Assembly (NCBI GenBank): GCA_030684555.1
Contig: JAUXVN010000040.1
Coordinates: forward strand, 1 to 64,000
Direction of reading: 5' to 3'
Origin: Ignavibacteria bacterium
GTDB lineage: Bacteria; Bacteroidota; Ignavibacteria; Ignavibacteriales; Ignavibacteriaceae
Length of the DNA: 64,000 nt
Shown: piece by piece, positions 16,870-27,100 of the stretch
Layout: every line of letters starts with the position of its first letter
Numbering within the stretch: position 1 is the first letter of the stretch
Notes under the pieces: generated by a model
Told to the model about the DNA's origin: nothing
Databases searched by the model: none
What the model saw: only the letters and a program-made list of their open reading frames with translations
Made by a program: the position numbers and the translations under genes

Positions 16870-17002
16870 AGGAATTCTCCCTGTATGATTTTATTTTGTG
16901 AAAAGAACAATTAGTAGTCTAAAACAGGAATAACAGTTATTCTCAAATTTTTTACATAGCAAGATAAATCAATTCATTTACATAAGAAAAGAATTCTTGT
17001 CT

Positions 17003-19894
17003 TTATCTTACTAACGATCCCTTAAAATCTAAACGGATTTTGTTTTTGAGTTCATCAAGAAGTCCGTATGTCTTTTTAAGAATTACGATATCCATCTCGG
17101 TTAAATTTTGTTGATTTATAATATTATCAACACTTTCTCCATTAAATATTTTTTCAACCTGATTTTTTAACCTCTGCTCCATTAAAAAGTTATATGAATA
17201 TAAAATATTCTTAAACATCTGTTTTGAAATTGCTTCTTTCTCCAACAGTTGTTCAAATCTTTCAATTGTGTTTGTTGTGTTGAGCCGATGTTTTAAGCTA
17301 TACATACGTGCAAAATCTACTATAGGAAGCAAAATTAATTTAGTATCGATGGGGGATTTTATCTTCTGCATATTCTCCGGTATTTCTGATTGCAATAAAC
17401 TTTCCGATAGATAAACAAAAAAGAGATTAAAGCTTCCTGTAACCTTGTTTACATGTTTTTTAAGTTTGGCTGCAAGAGTGTTGTCTCCGTATACATTTCT
17501 GAAGTCGAAAAATATTTTTATATCCAATAAATTCTGTGGACTTGCCGATGTAATCCAATCAGTAAAATATTTCTGCCATACAGGTAGAGGCTGACACCAT
17601 TTCGTATTTGATGCCATTATATTTCCCTTACAAAAACTGTAACCGGCAGTATTTAAATTGCCCGAAACTATTTCTCCGAGTTTCGCAAAATAATCTTTGA
17701 CAATTTCTTCATTTTCATTCTCAACATCTTCGTAAATAATTGCATTATCCTGGTCAGTATATAATGTTTGCTCTTCCCTTCCTTCGCTTCCCATAGTTAT
17801 AAACGCAAAGTTTACCGGAGGATTTCCAAGTCGTTCAACCGCAAGTTGAATTATACGTTTTGTAATAACATCAGAAATTAACGAAATCATTTTCGTAGAG
17901 CTTTTTACGCTGCTGTCCGATTCTATTAATCCTTTTACTAATAGAATAAGCTGGTTACGGTATTCTTTAATTTTTTTGATTGAATCTGATTGTTCGATAT
18001 TGTTAAGAAAAAACAAATAATTAGAATATGATGCATTAAATAAATCTTCAGCAAACAAAACACCAACAGTGATATTATTATTTTTAACCAAAAGCTGAGA
18101 AAGTTTACTCTCTTTTAATTTTATAAGTGCATCATAAATTGTTGATGTAACAGGGAGTGAGGCAACGGGTGAAGTCATAAAAGAATAAATTGCCGTGTTA
18201 ATATTGGCATTTGTAAAAACAATCCGTTCTCTAATATCAGAGTCGGTTACTATTCCCATTTCTTCGTTATTGCTGCCGTTAACTAGAATGACACGGCTGT
18301 TATTATCAGTCATTAATTTAACTGCTTCTGTAACGGGAGTATTATAATTACATGAAGGAACCTCTTTAATAAAATGTTTGATGTTTAGGTTAAGCATCAA
18401 AACAGATGTTTGAAGATCAGAAATTAAATCCTCTTTCTCTTTATCGGTTTTTTTCTTTTCAGTGATGTCTTCAATTATACCGTCAACCGATAAATAATTA
18501 TCTGCCGAATTTTTAACAACTACTGCTGAAAGAGCAACAATTAATTTTTTACCGTTCAAGTTCTTAAACTGAACAATTCTATTTTTCAAAAATTTGTTCT
18601 CAAGAAGTTCACTTACAAAACTTTCTTCATCTCCCGAGTGCTCAAAAAACTTTAATAGTGATGTTGATAGAAGCTGCTCCATATTTTGAGCACCCAGTAA
18701 ATTAACTGTAGCGGGATTAACTTCCTTAAATAAAAAATTCTTATCTGGAGTAGTTCTAAAAACCCCAATAGTGAGCTGGTTTGTTAATGTAAGATATTTT
18801 TCCCTGCTGTAATCAAGTTCTTCTTTAATTTCCTTATTAAGGCTAATATCTTTGACGCCTAAAATTATCCCGTTGTTGTTCATTAATGAAATGGGGGAAA
18901 TAATTAAAAGCACGTTCAACAAATCGCCATTACATTTTTTAAATTGTGTTTCAAATTGTTCTACAATCGTCTGGTCATCACTAATTTTTTTGAAAGTTAT
19001 GAAGTCAAATATTTTGGATTCCGGGTAATTAACAAAAATGTCATCCAAACCAAGCTGCTTCGAAATTTCATTATAACCGAGTAGTGAATAAAGTGTTTTG
19101 TTTATAAATGTCTGTTCATTTTCAAGAATCATTATTATTCCTTCGCCTGAAGTTTCGACGAGCATTTTATATTTTTCTCTCGACTCCCGCAGCTCATTTT
19201 CTGCTAACTGCCTTAGTTTTTCACTCCGCAAATTTTGAAATGCAATATATAAGAGAAGAAGGGCGCTTAGTATTGAAATAATGATTGAGATGGTCAGAAT
19301 TTTTTGTTCGAGCAAAGCAATTTCTTCGTGTACATCTTCTATATAAATGCCAGTTCCTATTACCCAATCCCAGGGTTTAAATTCCTTTACATAAGATAAT
19401 TTAGGGACAATATTTGTCGAATCATCCTTCCACTGCCATGTGTAATCTACAAATCCATCTCCATGCTGTTTTACTACATTAACCATCTCTACAAAAAGCT
19501 TTTTATGGTGCGAATCTTCAAAAGTGTTTAAATCTTTTCCATCAAGGTCAGGGCGGTATGGATGAATGATCATCTTTGGTTGCATATCTGTAATCCAGAA
19601 GTAATCTTTTTGTTCGCTGCCGTAACGCAAACTTTTTATCTGGTTTATTGCAGATTCCTGCGCTTCACTTCTACTTACTTCGCCAGCTATTTCCAGACGG
19701 TACCATTTATCAATCATACTTACGGTTGTGCTTGTAAGCTCGCGTATCATCTCCCTTTTTCTATCAATTATAATATTTTCAAACCGGGGAATTATGATAA
19801 CAAAAAGTGCAGTAATAAAGAGGGAGATAGTAATAAAGGTAGGCAGCAGAATTTTTATATAATGCAATTTATTTGATGATTGTTTCGATTCCAT
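17003..19894 (-). CDS. Membrane sensor: Cache - PAS - PAS - CBS pair - DUF294 nucleotidyltransferase-like
   Basis: The 963-aa protein has an N-terminal membrane helix and an extracytoplasmic single-Cache domain (about 40-190, with DYFWITDMQPKMIIHPYRPD and WDWVIGTGIYI). A second helix (195-220), two PAS domains (about 235-360 and 365-480), two CBS motifs (about 505-630) and a GlnD-like DUF294 region follow, with GSEGREEQTLYTDQDNA near residue 705. There is no kinase, GGDEF or methyl-accepting domain. Cytosolic CBS-DUF294 proteins often sit next to actP and are proposed to control acetate uptake. Here that module is fused to a membrane ligand sensor, an unusual combination. It lies 133 bases upstream of the DUF485-actP pair. 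Confidence 0.85.
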   Translation of the reverse strand: MESKQSSNKLHYIKILLPTFITISLFITALFVIIIPRFENIIIDRKREMIRELTSTTVSMIDKWYRLEIAGEVSRSEAQESAINQIKSLRYGSEQKDYFWITDMQPKMIIHPYRPDLDGKDLNTFEDSHHKKLFVEMVNVVKQHGDGFVDYTWQWKDDSTNIVPKLSYVKEFKPWDWVIGTGIYIEDVHEEIALLEQKILTISIIISILSALLLLYIAFQNLRSEKLRQLAENELRESREKYKMLVETSGEGIIMILENEQTFINKTLYSLLGYNEISKQLGLDDIFVNYPESKIFDFITFKKISDDQTIVEQFETQFKKCNGDLLNVLLIISPISLMNNNGIILGVKDISLNKEIKEELDYSREKYLTLTNQLTIGVFRTTPDKNFLFKEVNPATVNLLGAQNMEQLLSTSLLKFFEHSGDEESFVSELLENKFLKNRIVQFKNLNGKKLIVALSAVVVKNSADNYLSVDGIIEDITEKKKTDKEKEDLISDLQTSVLMLNLNIKHFIKEVPSCNYNTPVTEAVKLMTDNNSRVILVNGSNNEEMGIVTDSDIRERIVFTNANINTAIYSFMTSPVASLPVTSTIYDALIKLKESKLSQLLVKNNNITVGVLFAEDLFNASYSNYLFFLNNIEQSDSIKKIKEYRNQLILLVKGLIESDSSVKSSTKMISLISDVITKRIIQLAVERLGNPPVNFAFITMGSEGREEQTLYTDQDNAIIYEDVENENEEIVKDYFAKLGEIVSGNLNTAGYSFCKGNIMASNTKWCQPLPVWQKYFTDWITSASPQNLLDIKIFFDFRNVYGDNTLAAKLKKHVNKVTGSFNLFFVYLSESLLQSEIPENMQKIKSPIDTKLILLPIVDFARMYSLKHRLNTTNTIERFEQLLEKEAISKQMFKNILYSYNFLMEQRLKNQVEKIFNGESVDNIINQQNLTEMDIVILKKTYGLLDELKNKIRLDFKGSLVR

Positions 19895-19927
19895 TATTAA
19901 GCCTTATTAAAAATATTAATCACTCTT

Positions 19928-20677
19928 TTACTTCAATGAAATTGCTTCAAAAATTCCGGTTGAAGTATCAATTATCATTATCCCGTTTTCTCTCGTTGTT
20001 CTTGCAACGCAGGGAACAACCATCCAGCTATTTTCTTCTTTTAGTTTATGAGACCCGAAACTGAGAGAAGATATTTTTTCATCATCAGCAACTATTACTC
20101 CGCCGGGATGACCATGCCCTGAGATGCTTGTATCGCATTCATGGACTTTCATAAACTCAAAATGCTTTTTCAGGTGAAATGCTTCTCCGGGAAAATGAAT
20201 TGAAGAACCCGAAAAATCGGGGAAGCAAAAATGCGAGAGTAGAAATTTATTGTTATCGGATTCTATTATTCTTATTTCGGGTAAACCAAGCAAATATTCT
20301 TTTGATGCATCACTCAATTGGCAGGTAATTTCATTGTCTTCATACAACCAGATTTTATTGCGAGATTTTTTTGCACGAATCTCGTAATCAAGTTCATACC
20401 AGTTATTTCCGTAGTTAAAGCCTGCATCATAAGAAGGTGTCTTTTTTACTGCATACAAATCATGATTGCCTACAACTACTGCCGAACAGTTCTCTTTTAC
20501 AAGCCTGATGCATTCTTCGGCATTTCTTGTTTCGATATACCTGTAGAATGGAATTGTAAAACCGACAATATCACCGAGACAAAAAACGGAATCACAATTA
20601 TTTGCTGATAATAATTTGAGTGCTTTTTCCAGACTGTGAATGTCTTCGTGTATATCGCTTATAAAACCAATCTTCAT
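19928..20677 (-). CDS. Calcineurin-like metallophosphoesterase (YfcE/MJ0936 type)
   Basis: The 249-aa protein shows the full metal-binding set of the metallophosphoesterase fold: SDIHEDIHS near residue 7, CLGDIVGF near 33, VVGNHDLY near 70, LLSHFCFPD and SGHGHPGG near 185. It is a soluble two-metal phosphodiesterase or phosphatase of unknown substrate; relatives act on cyclic nucleotides and model phosphodiesters. It is the first gene of a probable - strand unit, 33 bases ahead of the Cache-PAS-CBS sensor, so it may share its control. Confidence 0.88.
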   Translation of the reverse strand: MKIGFISDIHEDIHSLEKALKLLSANNCDSVFCLGDIVGFTIPFYRYIETRNAEECIRLVKENCSAVVVGNHDLYAVKKTPSYDAGFNYGNNWYELDYEIRAKKSRNKIWLYEDNEITCQLSDASKEYLLGLPEIRIIESDNNKFLLSHFCFPDFSGSSIHFPGEAFHLKKHFEFMKVHECDTSISGHGHPGGVIVADDEKISSLSFGSHKLKEENSWMVVPCVARTTRENGIMIIDTSTGIFEAISLK

Positions 20678-20962
20678 TCTGTTTTTATTAATTAATGAGA
20701 CGGCATTTTTAATAAGTTAAAACTAAGTTTCATTTTCTTTAAACTCAATAAAAATCGTTTCGGTTTCAAATAAAAAAATCCTCCGAACAGTCTATAACTT
20801 TCGGGGTATCCACTCCGGTTAGAAAATATTTTTTATAAGTTAATTCGCACGTAGATCCCTCAGAATTGGAGTTTTAGCATTGTTTAACCATGACAGCTAT
20901 CATCAAAAATCAGAAATAATAGAAACTCTGCAAATCTTAATGAAAAAATTTTCTGCATCCTT

Positions 20963-20990
20963 ACAACCTTTTAAACTTATTTTAGTCTAA
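20963..20990 (+). promoter_or_regulatory. Candidate ECF-sigma promoter (autoregulatory)
   Basis: ACAACCTT at 20963-20970 and GTCTAA at 20985-20990, 16 bases after ACAACC, resemble the AAC / GTC-TAA boxes of ECF-dependent promoters. They lie 24 bases upstream of the sigma gene start, where autoregulation is common. The remaining 20678-20962 spacer shows nothing else I can name. Confidence 0.35.
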
Positions 20991-21013
20991 CCAATAAAAA
21001 CGGAGTTACTGAT

Positions 21014-21589
21014 TTGGAAGATTTATCTTCACTTAGCGATAACGATTTAATTCTTTCTTTCCGAAATGGGAATGACGCTGCTTTTGCAACTTTAGTTTAT
21101 CGACACGATAGAGAGGTGCTTTCATTGGCTTCTCATTATGTTAAGTCTTCAGATGATGCAAAAGATATATATCAAGAAGTTTTTCTGCGTGTTTATAAAG
21201 GCTTAAAGCGTTTTGAATTTCGGAGTGAGTTTACGACATGGCTGTTTAGAGTAACAACTAATGTTTGTCTCACTCATAAAGCCAGCTATAAGAAATATCA
21301 AACTGTAAGCCTTTCACCTGAAGTTGATGATGAAAATCCTCGATTAGATTTGAAGTCCTCAGAGGAGCATGAGCCGGACAAACAACTCCTCGAAGCTGAA
21401 AGAAAGGGATATATAAACAAAGCCATCGACAGTTTAGCGCCAAAACAAAAAATGGCTTTTATGTTGAAAAATCTGCATGATTATAAGATTAAAGAAATTG
21501 CTAAAATGATGGAGTGCAGTGAAGGGACAATTAAAAAATATCTGTTCATGGCAAATGAAAAACTTAGAGTGAAATTAAAAACTATTTAA
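21014..21589 (+). CDS. ECF-family RNA polymerase sigma factor
   Basis: The 191-aa protein is read from TTG 21014, which has GGAG nine bases upstream. Region 2 (about 25-95) includes DAKDIYQEVFLRVYKGLKRF and TTWLFRVTTNVCL. Region 4 (about 130-188) includes the helix-turn-helix KIKEIAKMMECSEGTIKKYL. It directs RNA polymerase to a small regulon. The next gene, nine bases downstream, encodes its likely anti-sigma factor, and a DUF4097 protein follows, giving a three-gene operon. A candidate self-recognised promoter lies just upstream. Confidence 0.93.
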   Translation: MEDLSSLSDNDLILSFRNGNDAAFATLVYRHDREVLSLASHYVKSSDDAKDIYQEVFLRVYKGLKRFEFRSEFTTWLFRVTTNVCLTHKASYKKYQTVSLSPEVDDENPRLDLKSSEEHEPDKQLLEAERKGYINKAIDSLAPKQKMAFMLKNLHDYKIKEIAKMMECSEGTIKKYLFMANEKLRVKLKTI

Positions 21590-21597
21590 AAGACGAG

Positions 21598-22542
21598 ATG
21601 AAAATGGAACATAATAAATTTAAAGAGATGTTGATTCTTTACAGTTACAATGAGCTGGGGAAAGAAGAACAGAAAGAATTTGAACGTCATCTTCTCGATT
21701 GCGCTTCATGTAAAAACGAACTGGAAGAATTATTAAAACTTCATCAAGTAATAAAAAACAGCTTTTCCGAAGAAGTTGATGAAGATACACTTTTTGAGTC
21801 AAGACATGAACTACTTGCGGGAATAAGAATTCTTAATCGAAAGAAAGTGAGTCCGCAAAAAATTTGGGAGTTCCTAACCACTCCGACAACAGAAAGCTTA
21901 AGATTTTCATATTCAATTGCAGCAACCGTTCTGATTTTTGTTACTGCTTATTTCCTTTTATTTAATTCTGTTGAGGTGATGAAAACCCCTAACGACAACT
22001 CCTCAATTGGCGAACTGAATGTTTCAAATCTACAAATCATTAATAAAGATGATGAGAATGGCGAGGTTGAGATATCCTTTGAGCAAACAGTTCCGGTTAA
22101 ATTAAAAGGGAATATCAATGATATTGAGATTCAACAGGTATTAGCAAAATCGTTACTCAATAGTGAAAATCCGGGAATCAGATTGCAGACTGTAAGTGCA
22201 ATTTATTCAGAAAAACGTGAGAGTACTACGGAAGTGTTAAAAAATGCTCTTCTGAACGCAATGATGTACGATAATAATCCGGGAGTAAGGAAGGTAGCGA
22301 TGAATGCATTATGTCTTATTCCATTTGATAATGAAGTTCGGGATGCTATGATTTATGTTCTTCAGAATGATAAAAATTCCGGTTTACGAATTCAAGCTAT
22401 CAATTGTCTGAGTGAAAAAAATGATCTCAAACAGTTTTCTGATCCTAACACAATTAATGCTTTAAAAGAGAGAATGAATGAAGATGAAAACAGTTATATA
22501 AAAATTCAAGCAAAAACAATTTTAACAAAAATCTCATCATAA
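21598..22542 (+). CDS. Zinc-finger anti-sigma factor with periplasmic HEAT-like repeats
   Basis: The 314-aa protein opens with a zf-HC2 anti-sigma domain (about 1-60), with HLLDCASCKNEL giving the His-x3-Cys-x2-Cys zinc site. A single membrane helix lies near residues 100-122 (YSIAATVLIFVTAYFLLF). The outer part, from about 180, has HEAT-like helical repeats with NPGIRLQTVSAI, NPGVRKVAMNAL and NSGLRIQAINCL. It should hold the adjacent ECF sigma factor at the membrane and release it on a signal. HEAT repeats in the extracytoplasmic half suggest protein-protein sensing; this is inferred. Confidence 0.88.
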   Translation: MKMEHNKFKEMLILYSYNELGKEEQKEFERHLLDCASCKNELEELLKLHQVIKNSFSEEVDEDTLFESRHELLAGIRILNRKKVSPQKIWEFLTTPTTESLRFSYSIAATVLIFVTAYFLLFNSVEVMKTPNDNSSIGELNVSNLQIINKDDENGEVEISFEQTVPVKLKGNINDIEIQQVLAKSLLNSENPGIRLQTVSAIYSEKRESTTEVLKNALLNAMMYDNNPGVRKVAMNALCLIPFDNEVRDAMIYVLQNDKNSGLRIQAINCLSEKNDLKQFSDPNTINALKERMNEDENSYIKIQAKTILTKISS

Positions 22543-22553
22543 GGAGAAACATT

Positions 22554-23675
22554 ATGAGAACAAAATATATGTTCGGTTTAACATTAACAGTCCTTTTATT
22601 AGTCGGACTTACAACTATTGGAAGAGCACAAGAGACAAAATCATTTGATGTCAGGAAAGGAGAAAATCTATCTCTTAAAGTTAACGGAGACGTCAAGGTT
22701 GAATCATGGAGTAAGGATGAAGTTTACATTGAAGTTTCCGGAGTACGTAAAGCTAATCTTGAAGAATTAAAAATAAATCAGGAAGGGAATACGGTCTTCA
22801 TAGAATTTAAAAGCAATGATGATGCCTCATTTTTGATTAAAACACCTGAGCAATTCAATTTGGATATTAAGACAAGCGGCGGAGATATTTCATGCCTTGG
22901 TAAGTATTTCGGAAATATCAATAGTGCAACTGCCGGAGGTGATATAAAAGTTGAAAAAGTTTCGGGTAATGTTGTACTAACTACTGCCGGTGGTGATATT
23001 ACAACCGGTGATATTGAGGGTAATCTTAAAGCCGCTACTTCGGGGGGAGATATTAAAACAGGTAGTATTTCTGGTGAAGGAAAAATTTCAACTTCAGGTG
23101 GAGATATTACTGTTGTTAGTTCAAACAAATCTCTTTCATTAGCAACCTCGGGGGGAGATATCAAGGTCGGGAATATCAACGGTGATTTCTCAGCCTCAAC
23201 TTCCGGTGGTGACATTTTTGTTGGGAATGTAAACGGCGAGGCAAAACTTAATACTTCAGGTGGAGATATAAAATTAGCCGGAGCTAAAGGAAATACAAAA
23301 GCAAATTCATCAGGTGGTGATTTGAAATTAGAAAATCTTTACGGTTCTGTAAAGGCTAATACTTCAGGTGGCAAGGTATATGTAGAGTTAAATCCTGATG
23401 GGAGTGAAGAGAGCAAAATCGCTTCATCCGGCGGAAGTATCACTTTACTAATTCCGGAAAACGCTAAAGCAACCATCGAAGCAGTAATAAAAGTACAATC
23501 AAAAAATGATTTAAAAGATGGTTATACTATCGTGTCTGACTACAAAATTGACAATTACATTACAGATGAAGATCGAAAAGAGATACGAGCAACAATTGTT
23601 TTAAATGGCGGAGGTAAACTGATTTCACTCAATACATCTAACTCACAAATAACTGTTAAAAAATGGAATAAATAA
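22554..23675 (+). CDS. Secreted DUF4097-type beta-solenoid protein with ten SGGDI repeats
   Basis: The 373-aa protein has a signal peptide ending in GRAQ and a body of about ten repeats of 18-19 residues, each with (S/A)GGDI or a close variant (for example ATSGGDIKVGNINGDF). This is the DUF4097 pattern, predicted to form a right-handed beta solenoid. It follows the anti-sigma gene by 11 bases after a GGAG site and is thus probably a target or partner of the ECF system, perhaps at the envelope. No enzymatic motif is visible. A strong terminator follows. Confidence 0.85.
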   Translation: MRTKYMFGLTLTVLLLVGLTTIGRAQETKSFDVRKGENLSLKVNGDVKVESWSKDEVYIEVSGVRKANLEELKINQEGNTVFIEFKSNDDASFLIKTPEQFNLDIKTSGGDISCLGKYFGNINSATAGGDIKVEKVSGNVVLTTAGGDITTGDIEGNLKAATSGGDIKTGSISGEGKISTSGGDITVVSSNKSLSLATSGGDIKVGNINGDFSASTSGGDIFVGNVNGEAKLNTSGGDIKLAGAKGNTKANSSGGDLKLENLYGSVKANTSGGKVYVELNPDGSEESKIASSGGSITLLIPENAKATIEAVIKVQSKNDLKDGYTIVSDYKIDNYITDEDRKEIRATIVLNGGGKLISLNTSNSQITVKKWNK

Positions 23676-23691
23676 TCTAAACTTATAGATT

Positions 23692-23716
23692 AAACCCCGT
23701 CAAGTGGACGGGGTTT
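23692..23716 (+). terminator. Rho-independent terminator of the ECF operon
   Basis: AAACCCCGTC and GACGGGGTTT form a perfect 10-bp stem around AAGTG, followed by AGTTTTG. It lies 16 bases after the DUF4097 stop. Confidence 0.88.
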
Positions 23717-24163
23717 AGTTTTGCATTCCACTTCGTCCGTTTTTTATAATAATTTCCCAAAATAACCTCGTGATAGACTAACTGAATCCCAATCAAAATA
23801 GAACAGACCTAAACCCGCATCCCAAAAATCGTACATGAGATTTCCGATTTTTCTTGACAAAATAAAAAAAAATTCCCAAGTTTCGGGTAGCAACTGAATC
23901 GTTTACTTAAACGATAAAGTAAAATTGAAAAATGTGACTCACAAGGCGAAGCTATGCCCGTTAAATCAAGTCGAAATGGATATTAGCTTCAAAATATTCG
24001 TCACTGCTGCTTCTACTGTTCAAAATTTCGAAATCTTGATTTATCCTCCTCCAATTATTCCTTGTTCTTTTATTTCAGTTATACTATTTATACTTGATCT
24101 CTCTAATTACCGATTAATTTATTATTAACAAACCATCAATTGTACCTCCTAGGAGTTTTTCAA
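23717..24163 (+). other. Long non-coding leader region ahead of the pectin locus
   Basis: No convincing gene lies in these 447 bases. They contain a TTGACA-like box at 23854-23859 without a good -10 partner, an operator-like palindrome at 23898-23915 and an AT-rich leader. I looked for riboswitch cores and recognised none. Confidence 0.5.
23898..23915. promoter_or_regulatory. Operator-like palindrome, LacI-type candidate
   Basis: ATCGTTTA-CT-TAAACGAT is a perfect 8-bp inverted repeat. CGTTTA/TAAACG half-sites are typical of LacI/GalR operators, and a LacI regulator lies at the far end of the locus. It is the only copy I found, about 250 bases before the first pectin-locus gene. Confidence 0.4.
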
Positions 24164-27100
24164 ATGAAAACAACATCTACTTTCAAAATGTTATTGATTT
24201 TGGTTCTATTCTCAGTAACCCAGGTATTGGGACAGGGAACTTTAAGAGGTGTCATCTTTGATAGTTTAACCGTCCAACCGCTTGTTGGGGCTAATGTTTT
24301 CTTATTGGGTACAGGGTTGGGGAGTGCGACTAATGTTGAAGGGGAATATCGAATTACGAATATCCCCGAAGGTAATTACACTTTAAAAATCTCTTACATT
24401 GGTTATAAGAATAAAGAGGTTACAATTAAAGTACCTTCCGGAAATAAAACAATAGTACTAAACGAATATTTAATGATGGATTTTCTGGAAAGTGATGAAG
24501 TTTATGTCACTGCTCAGGCTAAAGGGCAAGTAGCAGCCATAAACCAACAGCTAAACTCGAATACTATTGTAAACGTTGTCTCTGAAGAAAGAATTCAGGA
24601 ACTGCCCGATGTAAATGCTGCGGAAGTAATCGGTCGATTACCCGGTGTTTCTTTGCTCCGTTCCGGTGGTGAAGCAAATAAAGTGGTCATCCGGGGTTTA
24701 AGTGACAAATTTGGAACTGTTACTGTCGATGGTGTTCGTATTCCTGATACAGATATTGACTCACGCGGAATCGACCTTTCTACATTCTCTCAAGGATCAC
24801 TCGCCGGAATTGAGTTATATAAAGCTTTGACTCCTGATAAAGATGCTGACGCTATTGCTGGAAGTGTAAATCTTGTTACAAAAAAAGCACCTGAAACTCG
24901 TTTACTCAGATTGGATTCGAAAGGGATTTACAATCAATTAAATAATACAATTAAACAGTATGACTTTAATCTTAAATATGGTGAAAGATTTTTTGATAAT
25001 ATACTCGGTGTTCAGTTTAACGGAAATATTGAACAAAGAGATAGAAGCAGTGAAAGAATAGATGTTGATTACGGTTCTGCATCAAATAATGTTAATGATT
25101 ATGAAATTACGGATTTTTCAGTTCAATACACAGATGAAATGAGAAGGAGAAATGGTTTAGGAATACTTCTCGATTTTAATACGCCGGATCACGGATCAAT
25201 TAGATTTAATAATATTTACAGCAGCACTTCACGAGATTATCTCTTTTCAACAAGAAACTATCCCACTGGAAGTGCAGACTTGCTTTACACCGCACGAAAT
25301 CGTGAACAAACAATTAAAACAATCAACAGTTCGCTACGTGGTGAAAATCATTTATTAGGTATTGACGCAACCTGGGGATTATCATTCGGACAATCTCAAT
25401 CGGAAAATCCATACGACTATGAATTAGAATTTGTTGAACCTTCGAGTCTTGATTCAGCGGGGAATCCAAAATCAAAAATGAATAATGTACCCGAGGGAGT
25501 AAGAAAAGGTCCACCTGAATTATTAATTCCGTACGCTCTAAATAATTATGAAATGGCTTATTTATTTTGGGGATATTTCAGACATCAGAAGAGTTTTGAT
25601 AAAGAAAAAACTGCTTACTTTGATTTAGCAAAAGATTACGTTCTTGTGAATCTTTTCACGGGTCAGTTAAAATTTGGAGGTAAGTACAAACACAAAACAA
25701 GATTCAAAGAGACTTCTGAAAAAGCCGCCGCTTATCACTTATATGGATTTCATAAATATACAGTAACAGAGAGTGGGGATGTAGTATTAAAAGATTTTAC
25801 CGGGACACGGTTTGAAAATTTCATCTTAAAGAATAATGCAATTATCTCTACAAATTTTCTTTCCAACATTCCCGATAACAGAAATGTATTTGATAAGTAT
25901 TTGTTGAATCCTATTGTAAATAGAGATGCATTACGCGATTGGTATAAACTAAATCAACACGGTGCAGCTAATGCAGACGGTTCAAGTGCGGAGTATTCAA
26001 ATAACATAGAAGTTTCAACCAATTACTATGATATAGTAGAAAGAATTTCTGCCGGTTATGTAATGAATACATTAAACTATGGCGAAATGATAACCTTCAT
26101 TACCGGTTTAAGAGTTGAGTCAGAAGACAACTTTTACAAATCAAAATTTACACCCGGCAAATTGACCGGATTTCCAACCCCAAGCGGAACAGTAAAAGAT
26201 ACAACCGCATCATACACAGAAACCATTCTTTTACCAAATTTTCATTTATCAGTAAGACCTGTAGAATTTATGATGATGAGATTCGCAGCTTATAAAGCGA
26301 TTGCCCGTCCCGATTTTAATCATCGATTAGAAAATTATATTGCAAGAGACGGTGGCGGATTTACAACATTATCAATCGGCAATTCACGTTTGCAAGCTGC
26401 CAAAGCATGGAACTTTGAAATCAATACATCATTCTTCAGTAATACAATCGGATTATTTTCAGTATCTGCATTCTATAAAGAAATTAAAGATATGTTCCAT
26501 TTAATTAATGGAATTAAAGTCGATCGTGCAGAAATACTGGATAGTCTTGGTATCTCGTGGCAAAGTCCTTTCGGCGCTACTCAAGTATATAATTTAACTT
26601 ATCCATACAACTCAACTAAACCAACAAAAGTGTGGGGATTTGAAGTTGAACATCAAGCTAATCTTTTCTTCCTACCGGGACTTCTACAAAATATTGTTTT
26701 GAGTTATAACTTCTCGTTGGTTCGATCAGAGACATTTGTAGCATCATCAAAAACAGTTGTGTGGAGAGATTCGATTGAACTTTTCCCGGGGTATTGGATT
26801 CCGCGCGATAATTCAAAAATCGAATTAACAGAAGCGAAACGTAAACTTGAGGGACAACCGGAATTCTTCGGAAATTTTGCAATCGGTTATGATATTGCCG
26901 GATTTTCGGGAAGAATATCAGTTTTCTATCAAGGTGATTTTAACAGCTCATTCTCCGGAGACGGTAAGAGTGATGGTGTTGTGAATAGTTTTACCAGATG
27001 GGATTTAGCTCTTAAATATCAATACAATGATCATCTCTCTTTTTTACTTAATATTAATAATTTTACAAATATTGAAGAAAGTACAACACGACTTAATAGA

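Noticed and set aside
22778-23215. A 145-codon frame antisense to the DUF4097 gene, rich in SPPEV repeats.
   Set aside because: It is the mirror of the SGGDI repeats on the other strand; no ribosome binding site or family match.
23925-24128. A 67-codon frame in the leader of the pectin locus.
   Set aside because: No good start site or recognisable protein; more likely an untranslated leader.
23916-24163. Possible riboswitch in the 5' leader.
   Set aside because: No conserved aptamer core was recognised by eye.
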